A stretch of 64,000 nt of DNA from Pseudomonas mediterranea CFBP 5447 (GCF_000774145.1 NZ_KN322986.1:668949-732948); one strand, 5' to 3'. Shown: positions 36,668 to 47,309, numbered from the stretch's first letter. Notes: generated by a model from the letters alone, not told the origin. Made by a program: numbers and translations.

Positions 36668-36728
36668 TGCTTCAAGGCCACCGGTGGTCAGGATCCTGGG
36701 ATCCCGAACACCGAGACGTTGACAGTGC

Positions 36729-37034
36729 TTACCAGCTGGCTTTAACCAGACCTGGAACGTCACCACGCATTGCAGCTTGGCGCAGCATGTTACGGCCGAG
36801 GCCGAACTTGCGGTATACGCCGTGCGGACGACCAGTCAGGCGGCAGCGGTTACGCATGCGCGAGGCGCTTGCGTCACGTGGCTGCTTCTGCAGTGCTACG
36901 GTCGCTTCCCAACGTGCTTCTGGACTTGCGTTCAGATCGACGATGATAGCTTTCAGCGCTGCACGCTTGGTGGCGTACTTGGCAACGGTGAGCTGACGCT
37001 TCAGCTCACGGTTCTTCATGCTCTTCTTGGCCAT
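36729..37034 (-). CDS. rpsN: Small-subunit ribosomal protein S14, zinc-free long form
   Basis: 101 aa. MAKKSMKNRELKRQLTVAKY and NRCRLTGRPHGVYRKFGLGR. There are no CxxC pairs, so this is the long zinc-free form, unlike L36 nearby. The frame continues upstream to 37100, but those residues do not match S14 and overlap rplE; ATG at 37034 is the start. Confidence 0.97.
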   Translation of the reverse strand: MAKKSMKNRELKRQLTVAKYATKRAALKAIIVDLNASPEARWEATVALQKQPRDASASRMRNRCRLTGRPHGVYRKFGLGRNMLRQAAMRGDVPGLVKASW

Positions 37035-37047
37035 TTTCCTACTCCAA

Positions 37048-37587
37048 TCAGTTGCGGAACGGGAATTTGAAAGCACGCAGCAGAGCGCGACCTTCGTCAT
37101 CCGATTTGGCAGTGGTGGTCAGGGTAATGTCCAGACCGCGCAGAGCATCGATCTTGTCGTAATCGATTTCCGGGAAAATGATCTGCTCTTTCACGCCCAT
37201 GCTGTAGTTGCCACGACCATCGAAGGACTTGGCATTCAGGCCGCGGAAGTCGCGAACCCGAGGCAGGGAGATCGACAGCAGACGATCCAGGAACTCATAC
37301 ATACGATCGCGACGCAGGGTCACTTTGACACCGATCGGCCAACCTTCGCGGACTTTGAAGCCAGCGATGGATTTGCGAGCGTGAGTCACAACGACTTTCT
37401 GGCCGGTGATCTTCTCCAGGTCAGCTACCGCGTGCTCGATGACTTTCTTGTCACCGATCGCTTCGCCCAGACCCATGTTCAGGGTGATCTTGGTAATGCG
37501 CGGAACTTCCATCACGTTCGCCAGCTTAAGTTCTTCCTTAAGCTTCGGTGCGATTTCCTTCCGGTAAATCTCTTTCAGTCGTGCCAT
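37048..37587 (-). CDS. rplE: Large-subunit ribosomal protein L5
   Basis: 179 aa. MARLKEIYRKEIAPKLKEEL, MEVPRITKITLNMGLGEAIG, and the C-terminal DIDYDKID-type segment ending TAKSDDEGRALLRAFKFPFR. L5 contacts 5S rRNA and the P-site tRNA. In E. coli the S8 repressor acts near this start. Confidence 0.98.
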   Translation of the reverse strand: MARLKEIYRKEIAPKLKEELKLANVMEVPRITKITLNMGLGEAIGDKKVIEHAVADLEKITGQKVVVTHARKSIAGFKVREGWPIGVKVTLRRDRMYEFLDRLLSISLPRVRDFRGLNAKSFDGRGNYSMGVKEQIIFPEIDYDKIDALRGLDITLTTTAKSDDEGRALLRAFKFPFRN

Positions 37588-37607
37588 GGTCTTCTACCTA
37601 GCAGTGT

Positions 37608-37922
37608 TCAAGCATCAACCGCTTTTTGGGTCGACTTGAAGACACGAATTTTTTTGCCGTCTTCTACTTTGAAACCAACGCGGTCAGCCTTGTTGGTTTC
37701 GCCGTTGAAAATGGCGACGTTGGAAGCGTGCAGTGGCGCTTCTTTCTCGACGATACCGCCCTGTACGCCCGACATCGGGTTAGGCTTGGTATGGCGCTTG
37801 ACCAGGTTCAGACCACCGACAACCAGACGGTTGTCAGCGAGAACCTTGAGCACCTTACCGCGCTTGCCCTTGTCTTTGCCGGCGATCACGATGATCTCGT
37901 CGTCACGACGAATCTTTTGCAT
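37608..37922 (-). CDS. rplX: Large-subunit ribosomal protein L24
   Basis: 104 aa. KOW motif in DDEIIVIAGKDKGKRGKVLK, then KRHTKPNPMSGVQGGIVEKE. An early 50S assembly initiator. 20 nt before rplE and 11 nt after rplN. Confidence 0.98.
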   Translation of the reverse strand: MQKIRRDDEIIVIAGKDKGKRGKVLKVLADNRLVVGGLNLVKRHTKPNPMSGVQGGIVEKEAPLHASNVAIFNGETNKADRVGFKVEDGKKIRVFKSTQKAVDA

Positions 37923-37933
37923 GTCGGATCTCC

Positions 37934-38302
37934 TTACAGCACTTCTGGGGCGAGCGAGACGATCTTCATGAACTTCTCAGTACGAAGTTCACGGGTCACT
38001 GGCCCAAAGATACGGGTGCCGATTGGCTCTTGCTTGTTGTTCAACAGAACAGCAGCGTTGCCATCAAAGCGGATGATGGAGCCGTCTGCGCGACGAACAC
38101 CATGGCGAGTGCGGACTACAACAGCAGTCATCACCTGACCTTTCTTCACCTTACCGCGAGGAATTGCTTCCTTGACGGTAACTTTGATGATGTCGCCAAT
38201 AGCAGCGTAACGACGATGGGAGCCACCCAGCACCTTGATGCACATAACGCGGCGAGCGCCGCTGTTATCGGCCACATCAAGCATGGATTGAGTCTGAATC
38301 AT
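37934..38302 (-). CDS. rplN: Large-subunit ribosomal protein L14
   Basis: 122 aa. MIQTQSMLDVADNSGARRVM, a beta-barrel core with GDIIKVTVKEAIPRGKVKKG, ending FMKIVSLAPEVL. It sits at the 30S/50S interface and is the docking site of silencing factor RsfS. First gene of the spc group. Confidence 0.98.
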   Translation of the reverse strand: MIQTQSMLDVADNSGARRVMCIKVLGGSHRRYAAIGDIIKVTVKEAIPRGKVKKGQVMTAVVVRTRHGVRRADGSIIRFDGNAAVLLNNKQEPIGTRIFGPVTRELRTEKFMKIVSLAPEVL

Positions 38303-38325
38303 ATAATTTCTCCGACCCCTAGCCC

Positions 38326-38592
38326 TTAGACTTCCACAGCGCGTTCGAGAACATCAACCAGCGCCCAAGATTTGGTCTTGGCCATCGGACGGGTTTCACG
38401 AATAGTGACCTTGTCGCCGATGTGGCATTGATTGGTTTCGTCGTGCGCGTGCAGCTTAGTCGAACGCTTAACGTATTTACCGTAGATCGGGTGCTTGACG
38501 CGACGCTCGATCAGAACGGTGATGGTTTTGTCCATCTTGTCGCTGACAACACGGCCAGTCAGCGTACGGACAGTTTTTTCGGCTTCAGCCAT
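38326..38592 (-). CDS. rpsQ: Small-subunit ribosomal protein S17
   Basis: 88 aa. An OB fold: RTLTGRVVSDKMDKTITVLI, HPIYGKYVKRSTKLHAHDET, and GDKVTIRETRPMAKTKSWAL. Early 16S binder. Last gene of the S10 operon, 2 nt after rpmC and 23 nt before rplN. Confidence 0.98.
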   Translation of the reverse strand: MAEAEKTVRTLTGRVVSDKMDKTITVLIERRVKHPIYGKYVKRSTKLHAHDETNQCHIGDKVTIRETRPMAKTKSWALVDVLERAVEV

Positions 38593-38594
38593 GA

Positions 38595-38786
38595 TTACTT
38601 ACCTGCCTGCTGGTTGAGCACAGTTTTCACGCGAGCGATGTCACGCTTAACTTGCGAGAGCAGATGAGACTGCCCCAACTGGCCAGTTGCTTTCTGCATA
38701 CGCAGATTGAACTGGTCGCGCAGCAGGCCGAGCAGTTGCTCGTTCAGCTGCTGTGCTGATTTTTCACGAAGTTCATTCGCTTTCAT
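38595..38786 (-). CDS. rpmC: Large-subunit ribosomal protein L29
   Basis: 63 aa: [20 protein letters not shown], then a helical hairpin [19 protein letters not shown]. It lines the exit tunnel opening, next to L23. The ATG shares one base with the rplP stop (TGATG). A GTG one codon upstream would overlap further and is not needed. Confidence 0.97.
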
Positions 38787-39199
38787 CACATCACCGTCCG
38801 TTTAACAAAGGAGGTGGCGAGCGGCAGCTTTGCAGCAGCCAGGGCGAAAGCCTCACGCGCCAGCTCTTCAGAAACACCCTCGATTTCATACAGGACTTTG
38901 CCTGGCTGAATCTGGGCAACCCAGTACTCCACGTTACCCTTACCTTTACCCATCCGAACTTCGAGTGGCTTCTTGGTGACAGGCTTGTCCGGGAATACAC
39001 GGATCCAGATCTTGCCGCCACGTTTTACGTGACGGGTCAGAGCACGACGTGCTGACTCGATCTGACGAGCGGTGAGACGACCACGAGCAACAGACTTCAG
39101 CGCGAACTCGCCGAAGCTGACTTTGCTACCGCGCAATGCCAGGCCACGGTTGTGACCGGTCATCTGCTTGCGGAACTTCGTACGCTTTGGTTGCAACAT
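38786..39199 (-). CDS. rplP: Large-subunit ribosomal protein L16
   Basis: 137 aa. [20 protein letters not shown] and the loop [20 protein letters not shown] near the A-site tRNA elbow. Contacts the peptidyl transferase centre. The hydroxylated arginine of E. coli L16 lies in the conserved [20 protein letters not shown] stretch. Overlaps rpmC by one base. Confidence 0.98.
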
Positions 39200-39211
39200 T
39201 TGGCGTACCCC

Positions 39212-39898
39212 TTACTTAGCAGCTTTTTTACGAGGCGCTGGTGCTTGTGGCTTCAGCTCTTCTTGGCGACCACCAATTACTTCGCCTTTGAAGATCCAAA
39301 CCTTTACACCGATCACACCGTAGGTGGTGTGAGCTTCGTAGTTGGCATAGTCGATGTCGGCACGCAGGGTGTGCAGTGGCACACGACCTTCGCGATACCA
39401 TTCAGTACGTGCGATTTCAGCACCGCCGAGACGACCGCTCACTTGGATTTTGATGCCTTTGGCACCAATGCGAATGGCGTTCTGTACTGCGCGCTTCATA
39501 GCGCGACGGAACATTACGCGACGCTCCAGCTGCTGAGCTACGCTCTGCGCAACCAGCATACCGTCGAGCTCCGGCTTGCGGATCTCTTCGATATTGATGT
39601 GCACAGGCACACCCATTTGCTTGGTCAGGTCCTGACGCAGTTTCTCAACATCTTCACCTTTCTTCCCGATAACGATACCTGGACGAGCGGTGTGGATGGT
39701 GATACGTGCAGTCTGAGCCGGACGATGGATATCGATACGGCTTACGGACGCGCTTTTTAGTTTGTCTTGGAGATACTCACGCACCTTCAGATCAGCGAAC
39801 AAGTAGTCCGCATAAGTCCGACCGTCTGCGTACCAGACGGAGGTGTGCTCCTTGACGATTCCCAGGCGAATGCCAATGGGATGTACTTTCTGACCCAT
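39212..39898 (-). CDS. rpsC: Small-subunit ribosomal protein S3
   Basis: 228 aa. MGQKVHPIGIRLGIVKEHTS, a type II KH domain (GIVIGKKGEDVEKLRQDLTK), and the C-terminal domain with TAEWYREGRVPLHTLRADID-like sequence. It unwinds mRNA at the entry site. A longer upstream frame overlaps rplV and is not S3-like. Confidence 0.98.
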   Translation of the reverse strand: MGQKVHPIGIRLGIVKEHTSVWYADGRTYADYLFADLKVREYLQDKLKSASVSRIDIHRPAQTARITIHTARPGIVIGKKGEDVEKLRQDLTKQMGVPVHINIEEIRKPELDGMLVAQSVAQQLERRVMFRRAMKRAVQNAIRIGAKGIKIQVSGRLGGAEIARTEWYREGRVPLHTLRADIDYANYEAHTTYGVIGVKVWIFKGEVIGGRQEELKPQAPAPRKKAAK

Positions 39899-39911
39899 CT
39901 CTTCGACTCCG

Positions 39912-40244
39912 TTACTTGTCAGCAACCTTGACAGTGATATGGCAAGACCGCTTGACGATGCGATCAGCACGGCCTTTGGCACGTGGCATGATGCGCTTCA
40001 GCGAACGCCCTTCGTTGACGAAAACGGTGCTGACCTTGAGGTCATCAACGTCTGCGCCTTCGTTATGCTCGGCGTTGGCTACGGCCGACTCCAGCACTTT
40101 TTTCATGATCTCGGCGGCTTTCTTACTGCTGAAAGCCAACAGGTTGAGCGCTTCGCCCACCTTCTTCCCGCGGATCTGGTCGGCGACCAAGCGGGCTTTC
40201 TGGGCGGAGATTCGAGCGCCCGACAACTTAGCGGCTACTTCCAT
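39912..40244 (-). CDS. rplV: Large-subunit ribosomal protein L22
   Basis: 110 aa. [20 protein letters not shown] and the long beta hairpin [20 protein letters not shown], which lines the exit tunnel near the macrolide site. The MPRAKGRA tip is intact, so no macrolide-type deletion is seen. 13 nt before rpsC. Confidence 0.98.
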
Positions 40245-40255
40245 TTCCTTACCCC

Positions 40256-40531
40256 TTAACGCTTGGCTTTCTTGTCAGCCACGTGCCCACGGTATGTGCG
40301 GGTACCGGCGAACTCGCCCAGTTTGTGGCCGACCATGTCTTCGTTCACGAGAACTGGGACGTGCTGGCGACCGTTGTGTACTGCGATGGTCAGACCGACC
40401 ATTTGTGGCAGGATCATCGAACGACGCGACCAGGTCTTAACTGGTTTGCGATCGTTCTTTTCCGCCGCCACTTCGATCTTCTTCAGTAGGTGAAGATCAA
40501 TAAAAGGACCTTTTTTCAGAGAACGTGGCAC
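40256..40531 (-). CDS. rpsS: Small-subunit ribosomal protein S19
   Basis: 91 aa. [40 protein letters not shown] and the C-terminal [20 protein letters not shown]. Works with S13 at the 30S head. 11 nt before rplV. Confidence 0.98.
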
Positions 40532-40547
40532 TGTCGTATCCCTCTAT

Positions 40548-41372
40548 TTACTTGCGACGACGGACGATCATTTTGTCGGTACGCTTATTACCACGAGTCT
40601 TCGCGCCCTTAGTCGGGAAGCCCCATGGCGATACCGGATGACGACCACCAGAGGTACGACCTTCACCACCACCATGTGGGTGGTCAACCGGGTTCATGGC
40701 AACACCACGAACGGTTGGGCGAACGCCACGCCAGCGCTTGGCACCAGCTTTACCCAACGAACGCAGGCTGTGCTCGGAGTTCGAGACTTCGCCCAGGGTC
40801 GCACGGCATTCAGCCAGTACTTTACGCATCTCACCAGAACGCAGACGCAGGGTCACGTAGACACCTTCACGAGCGATCAGCTGAGCCGAAGCACCAGCGG
40901 AACGAGCGATCTGCGCGCCTTTACCTGGCTTCAATTCGATGCCGTGTACGGTGCTACCAACTGGAATGTTACGCAGTTGCAGAGCGTTGCCCGGCTTGAT
41001 CGGTGCCAGGGCACCTGCGATCAGCTGGTCGCCAGCGCTCACGCCTTTAGGGGCGATGATGTAGCGACGCTCGCCATCTGCGTACAGCAGCAGAGCGATG
41101 TGAGCAGTACGGTTTGGATCGTATTCGATACGCTCGACGGTGGCAGCGATGCCATCCTTGTCGTTGCGACGGAAGTCGACCAGACGATAATGCTGCTTAT
41201 GACCACCACCCACGTGACGTGTAGTGATACGGCCATTGTTGTTACGACCACCAGACTTCGACTTTTTCTCGAGCAGCGGTGCGTGAGGAGCGCCTTTATG
41301 CAGCTCCTGGTTGACCACCTTGACCACAAAACGGCGGCCAGGGGAAGTCGGTTTGCATTTAACGATTGCCAT
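40548..41372 (-). CDS. rplB: Large-subunit ribosomal protein L2
   Basis: 274 aa. An N-terminal OB fold and C-terminal SH3-like domain, then the conserved RGVAMNPVDHPHGGGEGRTS with the histidine needed near the peptidyl transferase centre. Ends in a basic tail TDKMIVRRRK. 14 nt after rplW. Confidence 0.98.
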   Translation of the reverse strand: MAIVKCKPTSPGRRFVVKVVNQELHKGAPHAPLLEKKSKSGGRNNNGRITTRHVGGGHKQHYRLVDFRRNDKDGIAATVERIEYDPNRTAHIALLLYADGERRYIIAPKGVSAGDQLIAGALAPIKPGNALQLRNIPVGSTVHGIELKPGKGAQIARSAGASAQLIAREGVYVTLRLRSGEMRKVLAECRATLGEVSNSEHSLRSLGKAGAKRWRGVRPTVRGVAMNPVDHPHGGGEGRTSGGRHPVSPWGFPTKGAKTRGNKRTDKMIVRRRK

Positions 41373-41386
41373 GATGCACCCCTTCC

Positions 41387-41686
41387 TTACTCAGCACTGC
41401 TGCTGAAATCGAGATCTTGGCCTGGCTGAAGGGAGATAACTGCCTTCTTCCAGTCATTACGCTTGCCCAGACCGCGAGCAGTGCGCTTGCTTTTACCCAG
41501 AACGTTCAGGGTAGTCACGCGCTCTACTTTCACGCTGAACAGGCTTTCGACGGCCTTCTTGATTTCCAGCTTGGTTGCGTCGGTAGCAACCTTGAAAACG
41601 AACTGGCCTTTCTTGTCTGCCAGAACCGTAGCCTTCTCGGAAACGTGTGGGCCAAGCAGAACTTTAAATACGCGTTCCTGGTTCAT
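41387..41686 (-). CDS. rplW: Large-subunit ribosomal protein L23
   Basis: 99 aa. [40 protein letters not shown], then an extended loop [20 protein letters not shown] into the tunnel. Docking site of trigger factor and SRP. Its first four bases overlap the rplD stop (ATGA), so the two are coupled. Confidence 0.98.
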
Positions 41687-42285
41687 CCCAGCAGCTCCTC
41701 GAATTTCTTCACGGCCGACACGGTGATCAACACCTTGTCGTATGCGATCAGACTGACCGGATCGGAACCCTGTACGTCACGAACATCGACGTGCGGCAGG
41801 TTGCGAGCAGCCAGGTACAGGTTCTGATCAACAGCGTCAGACACGATCAGGACGTCAGTCAGGCCCATGCCGTTCAGCTTGTTCAGCAGATCTTTGGTTT
41901 TCGGTGCTTCAACAGCGAAGTCCTGAACCACGACCAGACGATCAGTACGCACCAGCTCAGCAAGGATGGAACGCATTGCTGCGCGATACATCTTCTTGTT
42001 CAGCTTCTGGGAGTGATCCTGAGGACGAGCCGCGAAAGTGGTACCGCCGCCACGCCAGATTGGGCTACGGATAGTACCGGCACGAGCACGGCCAGTACCT
42101 TTCTGACGCCATGGGCGCTTACCGCCACCAGAAACGTCGGAACGGGTCTTTTGCTGCTTGCTACCTTGACGGCCGCCGGCCATGTAGGCCACGACTGCTT
42201 GGTGAACCAGCGTCTCGTTGAATTCGCCGCCAAATGTCAGTTCGGAAACTTCGATCGCTTGAGCGTCATTTACATTTAATTGCAT
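41683..42285 (-). CDS. rplD: Large-subunit ribosomal protein L4
   Basis: 200 aa. [20 protein letters not shown], the tunnel loop [20 protein letters not shown] with GTGRARAGT, and an alpha/beta domain. In E. coli L4 represses its own S10 operon by binding the rpsJ leader; the leader here is only about 55 nt, so the E. coli mechanism may not apply. Confidence 0.98.
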
Positions 42286-42297
42286 GTCAGCTTCCCC

Positions 42298-42933
42298 TTA
42301 ACCGCGAGCCTTGGCTGCTGGACGTACAACCACGTTGCCGCCAGTAGCGCCAGGAACAGCGCCCTTGACCAACAACAGATTGCGTTCAGCGTCCACGCGC
42401 ACTACTTCGAGGGACTGCACGGTCACGCGCTCGGCGCCCATATGACCGGACATTTTCTTGCCCTTGAATACACGACCAGGAGTCTGGCACTGGCCGATAG
42501 AGCCTGGAACGCGGTGGGATACGGAGTTACCGTGGGTGTTATCTTGCCCGCGGAAGTTCCAACGCTTGATCGTACCCTGGAAGCCTTTACCTTTGGACTG
42601 ACCGGTTACATCAACCAGCTGACCAGCAGCGAAGATTTCAGCTTTGATCAGATCGCCGGCCTGGTACTCGCCTTCTTCAAGACGGAACTCCAGTACGGTA
42701 CGACCAGCGGCAACGTTCGCCTTGGCGAAGTGGCCAGCTTGAGCAGCTGTTACACGCGAAGCGCGACGCTCGCCGACAGTGACTTGCACTGCACGATAGC
42801 CATCGGTCTCTTCAGTTTTGAACTGGGTGACGCGATTCGGCTCGATCTCAATGACCGTGACCGGAATGGAGACACCTTCTTCGGTGAAAATACGGGTCAT
42901 ACCGCATTTACGACCGACTACACCAATAGTCAT
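42298..42933 (-). CDS. rplC: Large-subunit ribosomal protein L3
   Basis: 211 aa. MTIGVVGRKCGMTRIFTEEG and the central extension SVSHRVPGSIGQCQTPGRVF, where the Gln before TPG is methylated by PrmB in E. coli. Reaches the peptidyl transferase centre. The start is 42933; an upstream in-frame stretch to 42966 lies in the 80-nt rpsJ-rplC gap and is not L3-like. Confidence 0.98.
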   Translation of the reverse strand: MTIGVVGRKCGMTRIFTEEGVSIPVTVIEIEPNRVTQFKTEETDGYRAVQVTVGERRASRVTAAQAGHFAKANVAAGRTVLEFRLEEGEYQAGDLIKAEIFAAGQLVDVTGQSKGKGFQGTIKRWNFRGQDNTHGNSVSHRVPGSIGQCQTPGRVFKGKKMSGHMGAERVTVQSLEVVRVDAERNLLLVKGAVPGATGGNVVVRPAAKARG

Positions 42934-43013
42934 GTTGTAAACCTCATGAGTGTACGGGGCTTTCACCCGCTATGGCCGCCCATTTCAGAGCGTTACACGA
43001 CTAAGACCGAGTC

Positions 43014-43325
43014 TTAGCCGAGGCTGATCTGCACTTCCACACCGGCCGCAAGATCGAGCTTCATAAGTGCATCAACGGTTTTATCCGTTGGCTGGACGAT
43101 GTCCAGAACGCGCTTATGAGTACGGATCTCGTACTGGTCACGCGCGTCTTTGTTGACGTGCGGGGAGACCAGAACGGTGAACCGCTCTTTACGGGTAGGC
43201 AGTGGAATTGGACCACGCACTTGAGCACCAGTACGTTTCGCGGTTTCCACGATTTCCTGGGTGGATTGGTCGATCAGGCGATGGTCAAAAGCCTTCAACC
43301 TGATACGGATTTGCTGATTTTGCAT
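43014..43325 (-). CDS. rpsJ: Small-subunit ribosomal protein S10 / NusE
   Basis: 103 aa. [40 protein letters not shown] and [21 protein letters not shown] 30S head protein that, with NusB and NusG, also works in antitermination. First gene of the S10 operon with its own promoter about 80 nt upstream. Confidence 0.98.
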
Positions 43326-43387
43326 TGGATTTCAGACTCCGGCTGCTATTCCCACCGGGCGCAATACGCCCGTTAAAAGGAGGCGCA

Positions 43388-43416
43388 ATTCTATAGACGC
43401 CCCTGATAGGTGTCAA
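43388..43416 (-). promoter_or_regulatory. Sigma-70 promoter of the S10 operon
   Basis: On the minus strand perfect TTGACA (43411-43416), 17-nt spacer, TAGAAT (43388-43393). It lies directly after the tufA terminator and predicts a leader of about 55 nt to the rpsJ ATG. Confidence 0.88.
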
Positions 43417-43422
43417 CCCAAT

Positions 43423-43449
43423 AAAAAAGCCCCCGCTAAGCGGGGGCTT
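43423..43449 (-). terminator. tufA / str operon terminator
   Basis: Minus-strand stem AGCCCCCGC / GCGGGGGCT with loop TTA, then T6. It lies 33 nt after the tufA stop and ends the str operon before the S10 promoter. Confidence 0.94.
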
Positions 43450-43481
43450 TTCCAACTCTTCAAGCAGACTCTAAAAGAGGC

Positions 43482-44675
<1,194 letters not shown>

Positions 44676-44705
44676 GACAATTAACTCCTAGCCTAAAGGG
44701 CTGAA

Positions 44706-46808
44706 TCAGCCTTGTTTTTTAACGATAGCTTCGACGACGTTCGACGGAGCCTCGGAGTATTTGGAGAATTCCATAGAGTAGCTCGCGCGACCCTGGGACA
44801 TGGAACGAACGTCGGTTGCGTAACCGAACATCTCGCCCAGCGGAACCTCGGCACGGATAACCTTACCGGAAACCGTGTCTTCCATACCCTGGATCAGACC
44901 GCGACGACGGTTCAGGTCACCCATCACGTCGCCCATGTAGTCCTCAGGTGTTACGACTTCAACCTTCATGATCGGCTCAAGAACAACACCGCCACCTTTG
45001 GTAGCCAGTTGCTTGGTCGCCATGGAGGCCGCCACCTTGAACGCCATCTCGTTGGAGTCGACGTCGTGGTAAGAACCATCGAACACGGTAGCCTTCAGGC
45101 CGATCAGCGGATAGCCGGCAACAACGCCGTTCTTCATCTGCTCTTCGATACCCTTCTGGATAGCCGGGATGTATTCCTTCGGAACCACACCTCCCACTAC
45201 TTCGTTCAGGAATTGCAGACCTTCCTGACCTTCGTCAGCAGGCGCAAAACGGATCCAGCAGTGGCCGAACTGACCACGACCGCCGGACTGGCGAACGAAC
45301 TTGCCTTCGATCTCACAAGCCTTCGTGATCTTCTCACGATAGGAAACCTGTGGCTTACCGATGTTGGCTTCGACGTTGAACTCACGGCGCATCCGGTCAA
45401 CCAGGATGTCCAGGTGCAACTCGCCCATACCGGAGATGATCGTCTGACCAGTCTCTTCATCGGTCTTGACGCGGAAAGACGGGTCTTCCTGAGCGAGCTT
45501 GCCCAGAGCGATACCCATTTTTTCCTGGTCGTCCTTGGTTTTCGGCTCAACGGCAACCGAGATAACCGGCTCCGGGAAGTCCATGCGAACCAGGATGATT
45601 GGCTTGTCAGCGGAGCACAGGGTGTCACCAGTGGTGACGTCCTTCATGCCGATCAGGGCCGCGATGTCGCCAGCGCGTACTTCCTTGATCTCTTCGCGGG
45701 TGTTTGCGTGCATTTGCACCATACGACCCACGCGCTCTTTCTTGCCCTTGACCGAGTTGATCACGCCGTCGCCGGAGTTCAACACGCCCGAGTAAACGCG
45801 AGCAAATGTCAGGGTACCCACGAACGGGTCGGTAGCGATCTTGAATGCCAGAGCCGAGAACGGCTCGTTGTCGTCTGCGTGACGCTCCATTTCGACAGTT
45901 TCGTCATCCGGGTCGGAACCCTTGATGGCTGGAATGTCGACTGGTGCAGGCAGATAGTCGATAACGGCGTCGAGAACCAGGGGAACACCCTTGTTCTTGA
46001 AGGAAGAACCGCAAACAGCCAGAACGATTTCGCCAGCGATAGTACGCTGACGCAGAGCAGCCTTGATCTCTTCGATCGACAGCTCTTCGCCTTCCAGGTA
46101 CTTGTTCATCAGCTCTTCGTTGGCTTCGGCGGCAGCCTCAACCATGTTGCTGCGCCACTCTTCAGCCAGCTCTTGCAGCTCAGCCGGGATCGGACCACGA
46201 ATGGCAGCCATACCCTTGTCGCCGTCGTTCCAACGAACAGCTTCCATGGTCATCAGATCGATCTGACCTTCGAAGTTGTCTTCGGAACCGATAGCCAGCT
46301 GGATAGGCACCGGGGTGTGACCCAGACGCTGCTTGATCTGACCGATCACGCGCAGGAAGTTGGCACCAGCACGGTCCATCTTGTTTACGTAAACAAGACG
46401 CGGAACGCCGTATTTGTTGGCTTGACGCCATACGGTTTCAGACTGAGGCTCAACACCGGAAGTACCGCAGAACACAACGACAGCGCCGTCGAGTACACGC
46501 AGCGAACGCTCTACTTCAATGGTGAAGTCAACGTGGCCGGGGGTATCGATGATGTTGAAGCGGTGCTTAGGGAATTGCTTGTTCGAGCCTTCCCAGAAAG
46601 CAGTAGTAGCAGCGGAGGTAATGGTAATACCCCGCTCCTGCTCTTGTACCATCCAGTCCATGGTCGCGGCGCCATCATGCACCTCGCCCATTTTGTGGTT
46701 TACGCCCGTGTAGAACAGGACGCGCTCGGTGGTAGTGGTTTTACCCGCGTCCACGTGAGCAACGATACCAATGTTACGGTAGCGTTTAATATCGGTTGTA
46801 CGAGCCAT
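44706..46808 (-). CDS. fusA: Elongation factor G
   Basis: 700 aa. P-loop AHVDAGKTTTTER, DTPGHVDFTIEVERS (G3) and VNKMDRAGANF (G4), domains II-V, and the domain IV tip DGSYHDVDSNEMAFK that enters the A site during translocation. It releases ribosomes with RRF as well. No changes typical of fusidic-acid or aminoglycoside resistance could be judged by eye. 30 nt after rpsG. Confidence 0.98.
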   Translation of the reverse strand: MARTTDIKRYRNIGIVAHVDAGKTTTTERVLFYTGVNHKMGEVHDGAATMDWMVQEQERGITITSAATTAFWEGSNKQFPKHRFNIIDTPGHVDFTIEVERSLRVLDGAVVVFCGTSGVEPQSETVWRQANKYGVPRLVYVNKMDRAGANFLRVIGQIKQRLGHTPVPIQLAIGSEDNFEGQIDLMTMEAVRWNDGDKGMAAIRGPIPAELQELAEEWRSNMVEAAAEANEELMNKYLEGEELSIEEIKAALRQRTIAGEIVLAVCGSSFKNKGVPLVLDAVIDYLPAPVDIPAIKGSDPDDETVEMERHADDNEPFSALAFKIATDPFVGTLTFARVYSGVLNSGDGVINSVKGKKERVGRMVQMHANTREEIKEVRAGDIAALIGMKDVTTGDTLCSADKPIILVRMDFPEPVISVAVEPKTKDDQEKMGIALGKLAQEDPSFRVKTDEETGQTIISGMGELHLDILVDRMRREFNVEANIGKPQVSYREKITKACEIEGKFVRQSGGRGQFGHCWIRFAPADEGQEGLQFLNEVVGGVVPKEYIPAIQKGIEEQMKNGVVAGYPLIGLKATVFDGSYHDVDSNEMAFKVAASMATKQLATKGGGVVLEPIMKVEVVTPEDYMGDVMGDLNRRRGLIQGMEDTVSGKVIRAEVPLGEMFGYATDVRSMSQGRASYSMEFSKYSEAPSNVVEAIVKKQG

Positions 46809-46838
46809 AAAGCCCTCGCAAATTGAGTGACGCTGAAA

Positions 46839-47309
46839 TTAGAAGCGGTAGTGCGAGAAAGCCTTGTTGGCCTCAGCCATACGGTGCACGTCTTCACGCT
46901 TCTTAACTGCAGCACCTTTACCTTCAGCAGCGTCCAGCAGCTCACCAGCCAAACGCAGAGCCATGGACTTCTCGCCGCGCTTGCGGGCGAAGTCTACGAG
47001 CCAGCGCATGGCCAGAGCGTTACGACGGGACGGACGAACTTCGACCGGAACCTGGTAGGTAGCACCGCCTACGCGGCGCGACTTCACTTCGACCAGCGGA
47101 GCGATGGCGTCGAGTGCTTTTTCGAAGAGTTCCAGGGGATCGGAGTTCTTACGCTCTTTAACTTTTTCCAGCGCGCCATAAACGATACGCTCGGCAACGG
47201 CTTTCTTGCCGCTTTCCATTACGTGGTTCATGAACTTGGCGAGAATCTGGCTTCCGTATTTCGGATCGTCCAGAATCTCACGTTTGGCTGCTACGCGACG
47301 TCTTGGCAT
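46839..47309 (-). CDS. rpsG: Small-subunit ribosomal protein S7
   Basis: 156 aa. MPRRRVAAKREILDDPKYGS, ALEKVKERKNSDPLELFEKA, GATYQVPVEVRPSRRNALAM, and a C-terminal RKREDVHRMAEANKAFSHYRF-like tail. S7 organises the 3' major domain of 16S rRNA. In E. coli it represses the str operon by binding the rpsL-rpsG gap; that gap here is 103 nt. Confidence 0.98.
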   Translation of the reverse strand: MPRRRVAAKREILDDPKYGSQILAKFMNHVMESGKKAVAERIVYGALEKVKERKNSDPLELFEKALDAIAPLVEVKSRRVGGATYQVPVEVRPSRRNALAMRWLVDFARKRGEKSMALRLAGELLDAAEGKGAAVKKREDVHRMAEANKAFSHYRF

